Source of the DNA: DTU098 sp964498525
GTDB taxonomy: Bacteria; Bacillota; Desulfotomaculia; Desulfotomaculales; Pelotomaculaceae
Reading direction: 5' to 3'
Length of the DNA: 64,000 nt
Assembly: GCA_964498525.1 (NCBI GenBank)
Contig: CAZCGU010000013.1
Span: 31,725-95,724 of the forward strand
This document shows, in pieces, positions 44,016-52,254 of this stretch (the first letter of the stretch is position 1; every line of letters begins with the position of its first letter). Under the pieces are notes generated by a model, which was given only the letters and a program-made list of their open reading frames with translations, searched no databases and had not been told where the DNA came from. The translations under genes and the position numbers were made by a program.

Positions 44016-44905
44016 TGCGGGACTCCTTTTCCACCTACCACCCGGTGGTCAATTTTCTGTATTTCACCCTGGTGCTGCTCTTTTCCATGTTCTTTATGCA
44101 CCCTGTCTGCCTGGGTATCTCTTTGCTGTGCGCTTTTACCTACTCAGTGTATCTGAAGGGCAAAAAGGCATTGAGCTTCAACCTGAAATACATGCTGCCC
44201 ATGCTAATCGTCACGGCGCTGGTCAATCCCGCCTTCAACCATGAGGGCGGTACCATCCTTACCTACCTGCGGGACGGCAATCCCCTGACGCTGGAGTCCA
44301 TTACCTACGGCATCGCGGCGGCAGTAATGCTGATCACCGTGATCTGCTGGTTTTCCTGCTACAACGCCGTCATGACCTCGGACAAATTCGTCTACCTTTT
44401 CGGTCGGGTCATCCCGGCTCTGTCGCTGATTTTGTCCATGGCCCTGCGCTTTGTGCCCCGCTTCCGGGCCCAGTTCAAGGTGGTGTCCGACGCCCAGAAG
44501 TGCGTGGGCCGGGATGTGTCCAACGGGGGTCTTTTACAGCGGGCTAAGCACGGCGTCAGGATCCTCTCCATCATGGTCACCTGGTCCCTGGAAAACGCCA
44601 TCGAAACAGCGGATTCCATGAGGAGCCGGGGCTACGGCCTGCCGGGGCGCACCGCCTTTTCCATTTACCGGTTCGACAGGCGGGACAAAAGCGCCCTGCT
44701 CTTCCTGCTTTTTTGCGGCGGTTATATCCTGGCCGGCGCTGCGCTGGGCGGCCTGTACTACCGCTACTTTCCCACCATGAAAGGAGTGTGGCTGGATCCT
44801 TACCCCGTCAGCCTGTACCTTTGCTGCCTGGCCCTGGGAATCGCGCCGGTGGCCATCAATATCAAGGAGGACCGGAAATGGAAAGCTATACAATCAGGGA
44901 TTTGA
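44015..44905 (+). CDS. ecfT: ECF transporter transmembrane subunit T (operon 2)
   Basis: A 296-residue membrane protein starting at ATG 44015, overlapping the DUF4430 stop. It has hydrophobic spans, ALRFVPRFRAQFKVV and the coupling motif SMRSRGYGLPG of EcfT/CbiQ-type subunits. It overlaps the fused ATPase-S gene by 28 bases. It connects the S module to the ATPases in the same way as the operon 1 T subunit. Confidence 0.9.
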   Translation: MRDSFSTYHPVVNFLYFTLVLLFSMFFMHPVCLGISLLCAFTYSVYLKGKKALSFNLKYMLPMLIVTALVNPAFNHEGGTILTYLRDGNPLTLESITYGIAAAVMLITVICWFSCYNAVMTSDKFVYLFGRVIPALSLILSMALRFVPRFRAQFKVVSDAQKCVGRDVSNGGLLQRAKHGVRILSIMVTWSLENAIETADSMRSRGYGLPGRTAFSIYRFDRRDKSALLFLLFCGGYILAGAALGGLYYRYFPTMKGVWLDPYPVSLYLCCLALGIAPVAINIKEDRKWKAIQSGI

Positions 44906-47655
44906 CCTTTTCCTATCCCCGGCAGGAAAAGCCGGCGCTGCGCGGCCTTTCCCTTTCCATCAGGCAGGGGCAGTTCGTCGCTCTCTGCGGTCCTTCCGGC
45001 TGCGGCAAAACCACCCTGCTCCGGCATCTTAAAACCCTCCTTAGTCCCCACGGTGAACGAAGGGGCGAGGTCCTTTTCGAAGGCACGCCGTTGGAAAGCC
45101 TGGACCAGCGCGTCCAGAGCGCCAGGATCGGTTTTGTGCTGCAATCGCCGGACAACCAGATCGTCACCGACAAGGTCTGGCACGAACTGGCCTTCGGGCT
45201 GGAAAGCCTGGGCTTCGACACCCCGTCCATCCGCCTGCGGGTAGCGGAAATGGCCTCCTTCTTCGGCATCCAGACCTGGTTTTACAAAAATGTCAGCGAC
45301 TTATCCGGCGGGCAAAAACAGCTCCTCAACCTGGCCGCAATCATGGTCATGCAGCCGTCGGTACTGATCCTGGACGAGCCCACCGGCCAACTGGACCCCA
45401 TCGCCGCGGCGGAATTTCTCGCCGCCGTGGGCAAGATCAACCGCGAGCTGGGCGTCACCGTCCTCATCACCGAGCACCGGCTGGAAGAAGCTTTGCCCCT
45501 GGCGGACCGGGTGCTGGTGCTGGACGAAGGCCGGCTCATCTGCGACGGCGCGCCGGAGGACGTGGGCAGACAGCTGAAAGAGCGGCGTCACGCCATGTTT
45601 CTGGCCATGCCGGCGCCCATGCGGATCTATGCCGGCGTGGCCAACGACCTGCCCTGCCCCGTCACGGTGCGGGAGGGGCGCGCCTGGCTGGACGCCTTCG
45701 CGCGGCGGCAGCCGCTGGGTGAAGTCCCCCCTGAAAACAGGCCGGCGCCAGAGCAAAACGGTATTCCTGCCGTTGAGTTCCAAGAGGTGTGGTTCCGCTA
45801 CGAAAAGGACGCCCCAGACGTGGTCAAGGGACTTTCCCTGCAGGTGTTTCCAGGCGAGTTCTGGGCCATCGTGGGCGGCAACGGTACCGGCAAAACCACG
45901 GCCCTGTCGCTGATTCCAGGCATAAACAAGCCCTACCGGGGGACAGTGCTAATTAACGGCCAGGACCTGTCCAGAGACGGCCGGCGGCAGCTTTTTCACC
46001 AGCTGCTGGGTGTGCTGCCCCAGAATCCCCAGGCTATTTTTGTCAAAAAGACGGTGCAGGAAGACCTCCTGGAAATGCTCTCAGAGCAGAAGCTGTCCAG
46101 GGCGGAAAAGGCCGGCCGGATGCAGGCGGCGGCCAGGCTGTGCCGCCTGGAAGACCTGCTTGCCAGGCACCCCTACGACCTGTCCGGCGGCGAGCAGCAG
46201 CGGGCGGCGCTGGCCAAGGTGCTGCTGCTCCAGCCCAGGATTCTGCTTTTAGACGAGCCCACCAAGGGGCTGGACGGCGAATTCAAGCAGGTGTTCGCCC
46301 AAATTCTTTATGACCTTCTGCGCCGGGGCGTCACCATCCTCATGGTCAGCCATGATATTGAGTTCTGCGCCCAATACGCCCACCGCTGCGCCCTGTTTTT
46401 TGACGGCAATATCGTCAGCTCCGCCCCGCCCCGCCGGTTCTTCTCCGGCAACAGCTTCTACACCACCGCCGCCAACCGCATGGCGCGGCATAAACTGCCC
46501 GGAGCGGTGACGGCGGAGGACGTGATCGCCGCCTGCGGGGGAGACGCAGCGCCTTTTATCGTTCAGCCGCCGCAAGAAAACGAAACGGTCCCCGGCCTTT
46601 CCCCGCAGTGGCAAAGTGAGCCGCCGGAAGAAGAAAAAGACACGGCAGCATATAAAGAAAAACCCTCGGAAGAAGCAAAACAGGCGTTCCCAGTGCGTAA
46701 AGTCAAGGGGGCACTGGCAGCGCTGGCTTTTTTCAGCACCGGAGCTATTGCCGCCGGGCATATGGGCGGGCTCTCCACACTTATGGCCAGGGGAGACCTG
46801 TCCGCCGGCCAGGCCGGCAGTCCCGCCAACCTCTGGCCCTACGCCCTGGCCGTCCTGGCCCCGGCGGCGGGTCTCGCCGTCCTCTTCAGGACCTTTTTTC
46901 AGAAAAAAACGGGCTCACCCATAGCCAATGAACAGACAGCGGCGGACCAGCGCTATCTTTCCAAACGCACCCTGGCGGCCATGGCCATGATCTTGCTGGC
47001 CATACCGCTGACCATATACGTCGGCGTCTACTACCTGGGCGACAGAAAATATTATTTCATCAGCATGCTCATCATCCTGGAGACCATGCTGCCCTTTGTG
47101 CTGGTGTTTGAGAAACGTAAGCCCCAGGCCCGGGAACTGATCGTCATCGCGGTGCTTTGCGCCCTCGGCGTGGCCGGGCGCGCCGCCTTCTTCATGCTGC
47201 CCCAGTTCAAGCCGGTGGCGGCCGTGGTTATTATCAGCGGCGTGGCCTTCGGCGGCGAAGCGGGATTTTTGGTGGGCGCGGTCACCGCCTTTGTATCCAA
47301 CATGTTTTTCGGCCAGGGGCCGTGGACGCCGTGGCAGATGTTTGCCTTCGGCATCATCGGCTTTCTGGCGGGGGTCCTGTTCCGCAAGGGCATCCTGCGG
47401 CGGAACACGGCGGCGCTGTGCGTCTTCGGCGGGCTGACCGCGTTTTTCATTTACGGCGGGATCATGAACCCGGCGGCGGTGCTGATGTTCCAGAGCCGGC
47501 CCAAGTTGGAGATGTTTTATCTGGCCTACCTGCAGGGCGTCCCCTTCGACTTCATCCATGCCGTCGCCACCGTAGTCTTCCTGTTGTTCATCGCCAGGCC
47601 CATGCTGGAAAAACTGGACCGGATCAAGGTCAAATACGGGCTGGTTGAGCCTTGA
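44878..47655 (+). CDS. Fused ECF transporter EcfA-EcfA'-S protein
   Basis: A 925-residue fusion starting at ATG 44878 after AAGGAGG. Domain 1 (about 1-235) has GPSGCGKTTLLRHL, LSGGQKQLLNLAA and LILDEPTGQLD. Domain 2 (about 300-530) has GGNGTGKTTALSLI, LSGGEQQRAALAK and LLLDEPTKGLD. A charged linker (about 565-605) leads to a membrane part (about 610-925) that ends in an S component with RAAFFMLPQFKPVAAVVI and GQGPWTPWQMFAFGIIGF, like the operon 1 S protein. It has extra spans before the S module. Joining both ATPases and the S component in one chain is unusual, because S components often exchange between modules. Confidence 0.9.
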   Translation: MESYTIRDLTFSYPRQEKPALRGLSLSIRQGQFVALCGPSGCGKTTLLRHLKTLLSPHGERRGEVLFEGTPLESLDQRVQSARIGFVLQSPDNQIVTDKVWHELAFGLESLGFDTPSIRLRVAEMASFFGIQTWFYKNVSDLSGGQKQLLNLAAIMVMQPSVLILDEPTGQLDPIAAAEFLAAVGKINRELGVTVLITEHRLEEALPLADRVLVLDEGRLICDGAPEDVGRQLKERRHAMFLAMPAPMRIYAGVANDLPCPVTVREGRAWLDAFARRQPLGEVPPENRPAPEQNGIPAVEFQEVWFRYEKDAPDVVKGLSLQVFPGEFWAIVGGNGTGKTTALSLIPGINKPYRGTVLINGQDLSRDGRRQLFHQLLGVLPQNPQAIFVKKTVQEDLLEMLSEQKLSRAEKAGRMQAAARLCRLEDLLARHPYDLSGGEQQRAALAKVLLLQPRILLLDEPTKGLDGEFKQVFAQILYDLLRRGVTILMVSHDIEFCAQYAHRCALFFDGNIVSSAPPRRFFSGNSFYTTAANRMARHKLPGAVTAEDVIAACGGDAAPFIVQPPQENETVPGLSPQWQSEPPEEEKDTAAYKEKPSEEAKQAFPVRKVKGALAALAFFSTGAIAAGHMGGLSTLMARGDLSAGQAGSPANLWPYALAVLAPAAGLAVLFRTFFQKKTGSPIANEQTAADQRYLSKRTLAAMAMILLAIPLTIYVGVYYLGDRKYYFISMLIILETMLPFVLVFEKRKPQARELIVIAVLCALGVAGRAAFFMLPQFKPVAAVVIISGVAFGGEAGFLVGAVTAFVSNMFFGQGPWTPWQMFAFGIIGFLAGVLFRKGILRRNTAALCVFGGLTAFFIYGGIMNPAAVLMFQSRPKLEMFYLAYLQGVPFDFIHAVATVVFLLFIARPMLEKLDRIKVKYGLVEP

Positions 47656-47740
47656 AATTCTTTTTGCATAGCCAAAACATCCCGCCTTCCCGATCCGCCC
47701 GAAGCGGTTTACGCCTCCGGGGAACAGGTTGATAAAACAC

Positions 47741-47788
47741 AGGCAGCTCCGGCCGGAAAATATCTTCGCGGCGGGGGCTGCCTTTCTT
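47741..47788 (+). terminator. Terminator after operon 2
   Basis: AGGCAGC at 47741 pairs with GCTGCCT near 47777-47783, with further pairing (CTCC/GGGG) inside, followed by TTCTT. Confidence 0.7.
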
Positions 47789-47794
47789 ATAGCA

Positions 47795-48939
47795 AATTTC
47801 CCTGCATCTGAAAAACCGTCTTTGCTCTAATGTTGTTAATGTTGTTCCAGGTATTTTAAAATATCATCAGGGGTTCGCAGGTCGAAAATTTCCTCCCCAA
47901 TCAAATCCAATGCCTTATCGTCAGCTTTCCTTATTAATAACTGTAACTCTTCCGGCAGGCTGCCGAACCTTTTGGAAACCTGTTTAATTAATAACTCGGC
48001 TTTGCCTTCAATCCTGCCTTCAACTTTCCCCTTTTCCATACCCTTTTCCATGCCCTTTTCCATGCCTTTTTCCATGCCTTTTTCCATACCCTTTAACTCG
48101 GCATATTTGATCCTGGATATGGCGTCCAGCCTGGCCTTCTCCCGGGCGTAGGCTTTTTGCCTCAACTTCTCGTCGGCGCTTATTTCTTCCAGCATATCCA
48201 TGGCCATGGCCAATTCCTCCTTCCAGCTTGCTAATTCTTTGAGCAGTTCTTTTCTTTCAGGGTTCCCGGCTTCTTTCATAAAGGTCAGCCACTGTTCCAC
48301 CGATTCCATTTCTCCCGGCGGAGCCTGACTTATGAATTTCTTAAGCTCGAAATAATGTATTTCCAAATCTTCCACCAACACAAATCCTTCATCCTTTTCT
48401 AAAATCAGGTAGCGGGTATGGTATCTGTCGGTTTCATGGATGATGCCAAAGTCCAGAATGTTTATCACGATGGATTTCTTCAGGCTGGTGTATGTCTCGG
48501 ATTCGGCGATGGTTTCCGCGTACATCCTGGCCCAGTAGTACAGGCTTCTTTTGCGGAAATCATCTATATCGTTGATTTGCACTTCGATGTTTATTCTTTC
48601 CCCGGCCTGGGTCATAACTTTAATGTCCAGGACGGAGCCTTTGTCCCCCTTGAATTCTTTGTAGTTGAAAGGGTTCAGGTGGGTTATGGCGGTGATCCGC
48701 CCGTCGCCGCGCCGACCCAGCAGGGAGTTTAGAAAATCAATGAGGATGACCCTGCTCCTCGGTTCTTCCCTGGCAAACAGCGCTTTGAATACCAGGTCGA
48801 TTAGAGGGCTCAGCAGGTATTTTTCCCGCCCTGCGGTCATGGCTATCACCCAGCTTCCCTTCGATTTTATTTGGCTTATTATCCTTATTATATCCATTAC
48901 TGTTGTTTTTTGAAAGGGGGAATCATAATTTTGGTTCTG
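47795..48939 (-). mobile_element. Rpn duplicated unit, copy 1
   Basis: These 1145 bases are almost identical to 58496-59616. Both start AATTTCCCTGCATCTG and end AATTTTGGTTCTG, with unrelated flanks. They differ by 24 bases, two units of a 12-base repeat. No terminal inverted repeats or clear target-site duplication were seen. It looks like a recent duplication of a whole gene cassette. Confidence 0.75.
47836..48897 (-). CDS. Rpn family recombination-promoting nuclease/putative transposase (copy 1)
   Basis: A 353-residue protein of the Rpn/PD-(D/E)XK family. The N-terminal half has LSPLIDLVFKALFAREEPRS, then the nuclease core SVLDIKVMTQAGERINIEVQ with D and E-V-Q residues, and RSLYYWARMYAETI. 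The C-terminal end holds a MEKG repeat, five units here, encoded by a 12-base tandem repeat around 48029-48090. Related Rpn proteins promote DNA recombination in E. coli. The protein is otherwise identical to the gene at 58537-59574, which has three units. Confidence 0.88.
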   Translation of the reverse strand: MDIIRIISQIKSKGSWVIAMTAGREKYLLSPLIDLVFKALFAREEPRSRVILIDFLNSLLGRRGDGRITAITHLNPFNYKEFKGDKGSVLDIKVMTQAGERINIEVQINDIDDFRKRSLYYWARMYAETIAESETYTSLKKSIVINILDFGIIHETDRYHTRYLILEKDEGFVLVEDLEIHYFELKKFISQAPPGEMESVEQWLTFMKEAGNPERKELLKELASWKEELAMAMDMLEEISADEKLRQKAYAREKARLDAISRIKYAELKGMEKGMEKGMEKGMEKGMEKGKVEGRIEGKAELLIKQVSKRFGSLPEELQLLIRKADDKALDLIGEEIFDLRTPDDILKYLEQH

Positions 48940-49013
48940 CCTGTACGACAGGCAGAGATTCCTTAGTCAGATATAATTAAACAGCACGGACTTGAGAGAA
49001 GAGAGGAGAAAAC
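48940..49013. other. Junction after the Rpn unit
   Basis: A short stretch containing CCTGTACGACAGG, a small inverted repeat next to the right edge of Rpn copy 1. Nothing else recognised. Confidence 0.3.
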
Positions 49014-49154
49014 GATCCCAGCGATCCTCCGGCGGCGGCAACAGGAGACGACGTCAGCGTCAGTCTGTACAACCTGGCCGCGATCTTCACGGCAAAGGAA
49101 GACGATCTGACCCTGGTCGACAGAACTTACATTCTAGCTAGATGGAGAAAGTAA
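49014..49154 (+). pseudogene. Fragment of a cohesin-bearing surface protein
   Basis: A 46-codon frame reads DPSDPPAAATGDDVSVSLYN and ends at TAA 49152. It matches the end of the cohesin-like module of the giant protein (about 55845-55920; DPSDPPAAAAGDDASVSLHN). No start and no signal peptide are present. It is a fossil of a second such gene, showing that a cohesin-bearing protein was once duplicated here. Confidence 0.6.
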
Positions 49155-49320
49155 TCACCAACATCGAACGAACCCTGGAGGAAATGAAGAGGCAGGCTTT
49201 GCTGGAAGGTAAAGCTGGAGGGCAAGTTGGAAGGCAAAATTGAGACAGCCCGGGCTGCCCTTGCTGGAAGGGCTGGATGTTGACATGGTTGGCAGGATAA
49301 CCGGCCTGTCCAGGGATTAG
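49142..49320 (+). pseudogene. Broken Rpn-family C-terminus
   Basis: Read with frame changes, the stretch gives ITNIERTLEEMKRQALLEGK, then GKIETARAAL and LEGLDVDMVGRITGLSRD before TAG 49318-49320. This is the usual tail of Rpn-family proteins (compare the gene at 57146). At least two frameshifts are needed, so it is dead. Confidence 0.6.
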
Positions 49321-49646
49321 TATACATCAAATCAGGTTGTCATCATTGCTATCGCTCCTACCTTCAGCATTATTGTCAAATAATCGTTAATCTTTCCCCG
49401 CGCCGGGGTGGCTCGTCGGTAACGGTGTAAGTGAAGGGGAGGAGGGCCTTGATGGTCTCCACACCCAGCCTTCCCGGTGCGTCGGTGTCCAAATGAAGGA
49501 TGATTTCAGCCAACAAGAAGAACGTCCCCCTGTTGGCTCCAACCCTTTTTATTGGGAAAAGACCGTTCACGGGTTGGCCGGCGCAGCCGGCCAAGGCTGG
49601 AAAACAAACGCTTAAAGCTGTCTTGCAATGTGAGGCTGTAATATAA
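49321..49646. other. Non-coding gap
   Basis: About 325 bases. A 72-codon minus-strand frame crosses 49376-49594 but has no recognisable features. Nothing else seen. Confidence 0.4.
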
Positions 49647-50041
49647 ATGTATGAAGAAAAAACGACAGTTTTATGGAATAGTGTAGTTGTTCGGTACGGG
49701 TTGGTGGGAATCCTGTGTACCGTATTTCATTTTGCGGCGTCATTTTTTTTGTTGAAGCTGTGCGGCTGGACCCTGTTTTAGGGTCTGGTTTGGGCTTTCT
49801 CCTGGTCCTGGTGATTTCTTATTTTCTGAACCGGACCTGGACATTTCGTTCAAAAAACAGAGGAGCTCGGCAAATTTTTGTTTATACGCTGGTTTCCTTA
49901 TCCGGGCTGGGGCTGAACAGCGCCATTATGTTCACTGCCGTCCATGCCCTGAAATGGCATTATCTTTATGGCCAGGGTTTGGTAGTGGCGGTAGTACCCG
50001 TGTCAAATTATATATTGAACCGTTTTTGGACCTTTCGCTAG
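49647..50041 (+). pseudogene. Frameshifted GtrA-like membrane protein gene
   Basis: ATG 49647 starts VVRYGLVGILCTVFHFAASF and continues to GWTLF-stop. In the next frame GSGLGFLLVLVISYFLNRTW and a closing YILNRFWTFR follow up to 50041. Together they make a complete GtrA-like protein of about 130 residues with four membrane spans, as used in flipping lipid-linked sugars. A single missing base near 49772, or a miscall in the preceding run of eight T, would explain the break. It may be a real pseudogene or a sequencing error. Confidence 0.7.
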
Positions 50042-50290
50042 TAATGTATTTGGACAGAGGGGCTTAATAACTATGGATAATGAAACAGCAGCAACTGCGC
50101 CGTTATGGCAGTATGACGAGCGGGTCAAAGGTGTCAACAACCCCGTCCCCCTGACACCCCCCTGATTAGATTAATTAAATCCGGTTAGTTAAACTATTAA
50201 AAGATTATTATGGACGGAAGTATGGAGAAAGAAGCGTAAAAGATATCGAATTTTGCCGAATGAATCTTCTGTTTTTTTGTAAAAGAAGTC
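50042..50290. other. Gap upstream of operon 3
   Basis: About 250 bases. A short frame from ATG 50073 (MDNETAATAPLWQYDERVKG) ends after about 30 codons. It is not convincing as a gene. Confidence 0.35.
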
Positions 50291-50403
50291 TTGAAATCTA
50301 AGAAAAATGTGATAAGCTATACCCAAAGTAAATATTACCAAATATGAGATGTGCTGACCGAAGAACGGAAGCGCTTCCCCTCAAGGGGCAGCGCTTTTTT
50401 TAC
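50291..50403 (+). promoter_or_regulatory. Recurrent promoter-hairpin element, copy 2
   Basis: TTGAAA (50291) and TAAGCT (50313) form the promoter. GAGATGTGCTGACCGAAGAA starts at 50346, and the hairpin pairs AAGCGC with GCGCTT around CCCC/GGGG, followed by seven T (to 50401). It lies directly upstream of the operon 3 B12 riboswitch. Confidence 0.72.
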
Positions 50404-50417
50404 AACTGGATATCATT

Positions 50418-50607
50418 TCGAGTGTCTCCCCGGGCGTATGGCCCGGGGGGAAGAATAGGGAACCGGGTGAAAAACCCGGACGGAACCGCCGCTGTGAGCG
50501 CCGAGACCGCACCCGTCGACGAAAGTCGGCCACTGGGCAACCGGGAAGGCAGGGTGCGGGCCGCAGGAGATTTTTCCGCAGGCGCGAGTCAGAAGACCTG
50601 CTCGGAA
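50418..50607 (+). promoter_or_regulatory. Cobalamin (B12) riboswitch of operon 3
   Basis: Conserved pieces in order: GGGAACCGGGTGAAAAACCC, ACCGCCGCTGTGAGCGCC, GGCCACTGGG, CCGGGAAGGCAGG and GCGAGTCAGAAGACCTGC. A terminator follows at 50662. It should control the secreted DUF4430 and cohesin/dockerin proteins of operon 3. Confidence 0.92.
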
Positions 50608-50661
50608 TGGCCCTGTCGCCGGCAAGCGGACAACAGGGCCGGCAATGTGGCGCAGGAATAC

Positions 50662-50703
50662 GGCTGCTGCAATCCAAGGGATTGTTGCAGCCGTTTTTGT
50701 TTT
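50662..50703 (+). terminator. Terminator of the operon 3 riboswitch
   Basis: GGCTGCTGCAATCC at 50662-50675 pairs with GGATTGTTGCAGCC at 50679-50692 (one mismatch) and is followed by GTTTTTGTTTT. Confidence 0.88.
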
Positions 50704-50806
50704 ATACCCAATGCAGAGAAAGGATGTGATTTCCCTGATCCGGCTTGCCTGACCCCGCGGAGCAGCCAGGGGGCGCGGCTGCGCGGACAGAAAACACGGC
50801 GCCCCG

Positions 50807-50935
50807 GACAACGTTAATCAAGTCTTCGCCATCGTGGAAAATTATGGCGCGGCCAATCCCGCGGTGCATGACATGGTAAATGCCTGTCTTGCTGAATTTT
50901 CTGGCGCGTCTCGGCACGAATTCACCTGCTCTCAA
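50807..50935 (-). pseudogene. N-terminal fragment of a REP-associated (IS200-like) transposase
   Basis: The minus-strand frame reads VPRRARKFSKTGIYHVMHRG and then IGRAIIFHDGEDL. This is the N-terminus of Y1-type REP-associated tyrosine transposases, including the HVMHRG part. After about 43 residues the similarity stops and the catalytic region is missing. It lies between the operon 3 riboswitch and its first gene. Confidence 0.6.
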
Positions 50936-50997
50936 AATGAAAGGATTGATGCTTATGAATAGTTAACATCAGCCATTGAAAATGGCAAGAAAAAAAT

Positions 50998-51115
50998 GGG
51001 GACAAAGGAACCGTCCCCTAAAGAATTCGAAAGTACGCGTCCGGAGCGTGCATACTCAGATTTGAGACTTTTCAAAGGGAAACCCGGAAAATTCGACATG
51101 GCGCGATAACGCGCC
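50998..51115 (+). other. Leader repeats before the operon 3 genes
   Basis: GGGGACAAAGGAACCGTCCC at 50998 is a short inverted repeat akin to the GGGACA elements at 5.2-6.7 kb, and GGCGCGATAACGCGCC at 51100-51115 is a perfect small hairpin just before the ribosome site AAAGGAG. Confidence 0.45.
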
Positions 51116-51132
51116 GAAGAAAGGAGCAAAAA

Positions 51133-52176
51133 ATGACTACCAACAAAAAAATCTTATCACTGGTACTGGCGCTGGTCATAATCTTCTCGTTCTCAGCTAC
51201 CACGTTTGCGGCCGACCCTGGCGATCCTGCCAGGATGACGCCGCCTAACGGCGGTTGGTATATTCACGGAGAAGGCGGCGGCCCCGTGGTTCCATACGAC
51301 CCCAAGACAAACCCGGATGGCGCGACATATGTTGTTGATCTGCCGGAGACAGCAATGAGATCCGTTGATGTAACGCTTGTTATTGAGGCGGGGAACGAAC
51401 TATGGGAGGAAGAAGGCGCTTTCCGCGTGGAAATACCCTATGTTCAGGTACAGACCATTGGAGGGTATGCCACGATCCGGGAACTTCTCTATACCGTTGA
51501 TTCGGATCCTGACTATGCTTCTTATGGTTTGACATTCTACGGCAAGAGCGGTAGCTCTCTCGTACCTTTCACGTCTACAACGAATTATTTAGCGGCAGTT
51601 GAATATGACGGTGTTATCTGGGAAGCCGGACAGCTCGCTTATGACGGCTGGGTCTTCCGGGTAAACGACATGTTCCCCGTCGAGTCGCTGCCCGGGTATG
51701 GTGACCCCTATTACCAAGGCTTAACGATTGAAAAGCCCTATATTCAAGACGGCGACGTAGTCCATTTCTTCTATGATTTTCCAGCGCAATTCGATCCATT
51801 GAGCCCCGATTTTGCCGCCACCAATGTGCGCGCCGTTTGCACCGATTGGGACAGCTCTTCGATGACCGTGCAGCTGCAGGGGCACAAGACCTTTATTGAA
51901 GAGCACCCTGCTCCCGATTACGCTTGGATGTATGTTTACGACTATGAGGATTTGGGCGGCGGCATCACGGCCAAACTGTACGATGATACAGGTGAAAATT
52001 GCCTGACTACAGCAACATCCAATTCTTCCGGCGTAGTGACATTTAACTATGCCATCGCGGCAGATACACAGTACGTCGTAAAGACCGTGCCCACATACCA
52101 GCTGGGATATAGTATTATTTCAGACGGCACGTACTTCGATCTGACAGGCGCATATTCGATAATATGGACTCCGTAA
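51133..52176 (+). CDS. Secreted DUF4430 protein
   Basis: A 347-residue protein starting at ATG 51133 after GAAAGGAG. It has a signal peptide (residues 1-27; LSLVLALVIIFSFSATTFAA), a long DUF4430-like domain (about 75-225) with YATIRELLYTVDSDPDYASY and YDGWVFRVNDMFPVESLPG, and a C-terminal beta domain (about 235-347; GGITAKLYDDTGENCLTTAT). There is no SLH motif or membrane anchor, so it may be released or bound by a partner. Its place behind a B12 riboswitch suggests it is a soluble B12-binding factor. Confidence 0.82.
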   Translation: MTTNKKILSLVLALVIIFSFSATTFAADPGDPARMTPPNGGWYIHGEGGGPVVPYDPKTNPDGATYVVDLPETAMRSVDVTLVIEAGNELWEEEGAFRVEIPYVQVQTIGGYATIRELLYTVDSDPDYASYGLTFYGKSGSSLVPFTSTTNYLAAVEYDGVIWEAGQLAYDGWVFRVNDMFPVESLPGYGDPYYQGLTIEKPYIQDGDVVHFFYDFPAQFDPLSPDFAATNVRAVCTDWDSSSMTVQLQGHKTFIEEHPAPDYAWMYVYDYEDLGGGITAKLYDDTGENCLTTATSNSSGVVTFNYAIAADTQYVVKTVPTYQLGYSIISDGTYFDLTGAYSIIWTP

Positions 52177-52188
52177 GTTAGCCGACAA

Positions 52189-52235
52189 GTCAACAGGGCG
52201 CATACCGCGCCCTGTTGACTTGATGTATTTTTAAG
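52189..52235 (+). terminator. Strong hairpin between the two operon 3 genes
   Basis: GTCAACAGGGCGC at 52189-52201 pairs perfectly (13 pairs) with GCGCCCTGTTGAC at 52207-52219; TTGATGTATTTTT follows. It may partly terminate transcription or set the ratio of the two proteins. Confidence 0.6.
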
Positions 52236-52254
52236 TGTAGAGGAGATGGGCGAA

